From assembly GCA_030268105.1 (NCBI GenBank), contig BSDZ01000094.1, forward strand, positions 1,459,001 through 1,523,000: DNA of 64,000 nucleotides, in the 5' to 3' direction. The position numbers and the translations under genes are program-made. The notes under the pieces were generated by a model. The model did no database searches and was not told the origin of the DNA. It was given only the letters and a program-made list of their open reading frames with translations. The stretch is from Volvox africanus (Eukaryota > Chlorophyta > Chlorophyceae > Chlamydomonadales > Volvocaceae). This document shows positions 60,517-64,000 of this stretch, piece by piece. Numbering within the stretch: position 1 is the first letter of the stretch; each line of letters opens with the position of its first letter.

Positions 60517-62358
60517 ATGGACACTTCCTATACCTGCGGAGGCTGGTCCATGCACCAGCCCATCGATTGGGACTACGCCGAACTTTTGACAGATGTGTTT
60601 GCACCGCTTCCTTCCTCTAGTCTCGCTTCGCATCAGCCACAGCCACAAGAGCGGCAGCAGACGGCCATGGCGGCCATGACCACCTTAGCGCCTCTGGCCG
60701 CACCAAACTACTCAACCTTCCATAACATCTGGGCGGCATCCATGCATCAGCCGGTAGACTGGGAAGTCCCTGCGCTGCTCTCCATGACGGCTCCGGCTGC
60801 TGCTCAGGCATCGGTCCAGGCCTTGCACGCGGCAACCGACGCTCACACTTTACAGCAGCAAACATGCATGCCCGCAGCCGCATCAGCATTTCAGCAGCGT
60901 GTCCAGGTTCCTGTTACTTCTTCCATGCGACCTCAAATCGCCACCCCCGCGGCCTCATACCCACAAAAGGATGCGGGCGGCACCAGCGCGGATGGCGGCA
61001 GTGGTGGTGGTGGTGATGGTGGTGCCACCAGCGGCAGCAAACGCGACCGCAATGTGCGGCGCACAAAGCCTACCCTCCTGAGGCCGCAGCAGCAGCAGAT
61101 GCTGGAGCTGCAGAAGAAGTTGGATGCGCTGATGGCGGAACATGCTGTCGTGGAAGCGGAAAATGAGCGCCTGAAGACGCGTCTGAGGGTGAGCTTGCCA
61201 GCTGCCTATTTATTGAGAAGTAGATAGATATACCTAGATTAAACCTGACTTTAAATTGAACTTTTAAATCTAATAATTGTAATTTAACAAAGATTGTAAG
61301 TCAAATTTTGGACTTACTTGTGTTATTATTTATCACTCGCCGGTAGTACAATGAAACATGTAAAAGCGCACAACCCAGATAGCGCAATTGCTCAGCGAAT
61401 GCGAGAGAGCGGTTTTCAGGTCTTTGCTTTTTACAGCTTTGCAGTGTATGTGACATACGGCATAACGAAAGAATTACGTGACGTACTCTGCCGAGGGGGT
61501 GGATATGTAGGTAGATAGGTAGGTAGATAGGTAGATATGTAAGTAGGTATTTAGGTAGATAGGTATTTAGGTATTTAGGTAGGTAGGTAGATATGCAGCA
61601 TTGAGTGACACGACGTCCCGGGTTAGTTCATCTGGCTGGAAGGGGAAGCGGAGGCCGCAGAAGCCTCCCCACCACCCCGCTATCTTCCCATTCCGTAAAT
61701 AATCATAACTCACAATCTAAGCAACGTTTCTGCTTGACGTCTTAAACATGTGCTTCGAACGTTTTTATCGCGCTTCGGTTGATGCCGTTAATATCTTCAG
61801 TTGTTCTAGTTGTTTTCGTTGTTTTCGTTGTTCTACCTCAAGCTTTGGGGCTACCCTCTTCATAACTCATGCACTCAGCCAGTGCCGTTTCAGTTTGACC
61901 TCCCCCTCGTCTCTCGCGACGTGCTCGGCGATTATAGTCAGCACCATTTAATTTCGCTAGTGCCTGCACCAATAGTCAATTGCTGCCCAACCACTCTGTT
62001 GCCCAACAACTCTGTTGCCAACCGTTTCTTCCTCTGTTTCGGGTACCGATGCGGATATCGTGTCAGGTGCTGGAGGCTGTCTTGCCAGTACGGCAGCAGC
62101 AGGCGCGGTGGGCGCAGTCGAAGGAGGCGGCAGAGCGTGCAGCGGAACGTGCGGCGGCTCCCCACAACCCCCTCCTCGCCAACCTCCTGGACCTCGCCGT
62201 ATCGGGCCCAAGCAGCTGCGCGACCTCTACGTCCCACATGGAGGCCGCCGTTGCTACCCCCGCCGCGGCAGGCGGTGGCATTATTAACACCGCCGCCGCC
62301 GCCACTGCGGATTGTGGCTGCGATGAGGATGACGCCGGCCGCTGCTGTCATGCAGACG

Positions 62359-62392
<34 letters not shown>

Positions 62393-64000
62393 GGCAGCCA
62401 TCGCCACCGCGGATAAGATGGCCGCGGGTAGCCCCCCCGCCCATGCCCCCGCACCCACTGAGCCGGCACCTTGTGCGAGCTCCTCCAGAGGCACAACCAC
62501 AACCAGCACAACCACGTTAAGCAACTCAGATGCCAATCCGCCAGCGCTCCGAAACCACCACAACCGTCATAATCATCTCGCGCGCAGCTGCTCCCTTGCG
62601 CCGCGTGGCTTATTATGCGGCCGCAACCGCGACAAATACGACAACGGCCAAAGCCATCGCAGCTACCAGGTCACTCAGGGTCGTACCAGGGGCGGCAGTT
62701 ACGGCCCCTGCGGCGGTCCCTGCGGCGGTTGCTCCAGGGAATGCGGCGCGGACTCACACGGCGACAGTCAGTTACGGTGGCTGGGCGCATGGCGGGCGTG
62801 GGTGCGGGAAGCGGCGCTGCTGCTGCAAGCGTACGACGCTCGTCCGAACGACCACTACCTGAATCGGTTGGAGGATGCTTTTATGAAGTTAAAGTCGGAG
62901 GTGGTTTACCTTGGCCTCCGTCACCCCGAGCTGGTTTGCAACATGCGGTGTGTGAACCTGGAGACGGAGGCCGAGCAGGAGGTTCCGCCAGATGTGTTCT
63001 GGTCCCTGGTGGTGGCGGGAATGAGGCTGGACAGTCAGCAGGTCAGGGGGGGGAGAGAAGTCAAATGCTGAGTTGGCTGGGGGGGGGCGTGTTGCTTAGT
63101 AGGTGCTTCTTCCCATCCCTCCAGCGTTGAGCACACGGCAGTATGCATATTATACATACATATATATACATATATACATATATACATATATATGTATATA
63201 TGTATATATGTATATATGTATATATGTATGTATGTATATACTATATGTAATACTGCCGTGTGCTCGACGTATACTTGCATTAGGAAAAGCATATTATATA
63301 TACATATATATATGTACTGATTCCACTGCTGGCGGCACCTTGCTCAATACCATGATGGTATTCGGTATGGGGGTATGCCAACATGTCGCAAACATATCAA
63401 ACGGTGTGAGGGAAGTGCAAGGAGTGAGAGTGAGATGCATCCTATAATGTATGTATATATAACTGCATAGTATATATGTATATATATATATGTATATATG
63501 TATATATATACTAGTATAACTGCATAGTATATATGTATATATATACTAGTACATAGTATATATATATATATACTATGAAGTTCTGTTTGCACTGTTCGGT
63601 ATCTCGCTTGGCGCCTGCCACTAATGGAATAGATCCGCTATATATCTCACTGCTGGTCAGTAGTCGTCTACTCCATGCGTGCCGATATAACCCGGCGTAA
63701 CCCGGGAAAACATGTGTGTGTTTTCATGTGTGAATGTGAATGTGCGCCTACATGTGTTACGGGGGACAAAGCGTAGGAGGTGGGCTCTGGAGGGATGGGG
63801 AGGAGGAGGGATAACATTACGATATGTGTATACGCAAACGGTGAAACGGTCAGTCTCTCAATCAACGAGTCAAGGCGAACCCTGTATTTGGACCCAACTA
63901 AGGCTTAACTAAGCACCAACAAGAACCGGCCCACAACGGGCAACGACCAACTGACCAAATCCAGGTGGCCAACTGCAAGTCCGCGCTGGCGCTGTACCGG
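60517..64000 (+). CDS. Coiled-coil / bZIP-like regulator, 3'-incomplete
   Basis: Exons 60517-61188 (224 codons), 62067-63041 (325 codons) and 63965 to the window end (12 codons, VANCKSALALYR), all phase 0. ATG 60517 gives MDTSYTCGGWSMHQPIDWDY. The motif SMHQP.DW....LL occurs twice near the N-terminus. A basic patch, SGSKRDRNVRRTKPTLLRP, precedes a heptad region, MLELQKKLDALMAEHAVVEA then ENERLKTRLRVLEAVLPV, that crosses the first intron. This is a bZIP-like basic plus coiled-coil layout, although the basic part lacks the classical N-x7-R spacing. Long Ala/Gly/Ser/Thr/Asn linkers with an 11-glycine run follow. A structured C-terminal block (WLGAWRAWVREAALLLQAYD, RPNDHYLNRLEDAFMKLKSE) continues past the window. 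A transcription-regulator role is inference. Confidence 0.68.
61500..61600. repeat. GTAG/ATAG tetranucleotide repeat
   Basis: About 100 bp of GTAGGTAGATAG and GTATTTAG units in intron 1 of the coiled-coil gene. Confidence 0.9.
63129..63265. mobile_element. Inverted-repeat element with TA-rich core
   Basis: GAGCACACGGCAGTA (63129-63143) is repeated as its exact reverse complement at 63251-63265. The 107 bp between are TATACA/TATATG repeats that can also fold. It lies in intron 2 of the coiled-coil gene. A MITE-like element is a reasonable reading, but no target-site duplication was identified. Confidence 0.55.
63290..63580. repeat. TATATACA / TATATGTA microsatellite tracts
   Basis: Several TA-rich tracts, including a duplicated ATAACTGCATAGTATATATG unit at about 63460 and 63516, continuing the TA-rich nature of the adjacent inverted-repeat element. 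Confidence 0.75.

Noticed and set aside
1..64000. CRISPR arrays, operons or bacterial-type promoters
   Set aside because: Intron-rich eukaryotic nuclear genes throughout; tandem repeats lack unique spacers of constant length.

Overview
The window looks like nuclear DNA of a volvocine green alga. Supporting signs are intron-rich genes with GT-AG boundaries, TGTAA polyadenylation signals (AATAAA is not the apparent rule), a photosystem I LHCA antenna gene, octatricopeptide-repeat (OPR) style proteins with organelle transit peptides, CCCTAAAA telomere-like repeats, and many GC-rich low-complexity protein linkers. By eye the GC content is moderate and the introns are long and repeat-filled. That resembles a multicellular relative such as Volvox more than Chlamydomonas, but the species is not proven.

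Layout. 1-723: 3' half of cytosolic ribosomal protein eS8 (+). 2528-4459: an eight-exon LHCA gene (+). 4460-7795: no gene seen; microsatellites. 7796-11294: HAD phosphatase of the phosphoglycolate/4-nitrophenyl phosphatase type (-), with four repeat or hairpin structures in its introns. 12071-24354: a roughly 1,570-residue, 17-exon gene (+) joining an XK-related-like multi-pass membrane module to a large ribonuclease-inhibitor-like leucine-rich-repeat region; its introns carry long pyrimidine tracts. 24355-27035: repeat copy, a 34-nt perfect palindrome and unassigned coding-like blocks. 27036-31492: SET-domain lysine methyltransferase of the Rubisco-LSMT/SETD3 class (-). 32870-33575: dolichyl-diphosphatase, PAP2 family (-). 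35491-40297: OPR protein (-). 41580-43226: a small four-exon gene (-) for a probable plastid protein, reconstructed from exons too short to stand out as reading frames. 43446-43916: possible divergent exon (+). 45454-51191: a second OPR/FASTK-like helical-repeat protein (+), with a near-perfect long hairpin in intron 4. 51634-54783: RNase H1 with an N-terminal hybrid-binding domain (+). 56110-56708: small MBD-like protein (+). 60517-64000: coiled-coil/bZIP-like regulator, 3'-incomplete (+).

The genes do not form an operon. Several converge on organelle function: LHCA antenna, photorespiratory-type phosphatase, two OPR-like RNA factors, LSMT-type methyltransferase and the small plastid protein. 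The others serve translation, N-glycosylation lipid recycling, RNA:DNA hybrid removal and gene regulation.

Exon boundaries were read by eye from splice signals, reading-frame phase and family knowledge. Weak junctions are flagged in the entries. Nothing was checked against databases.
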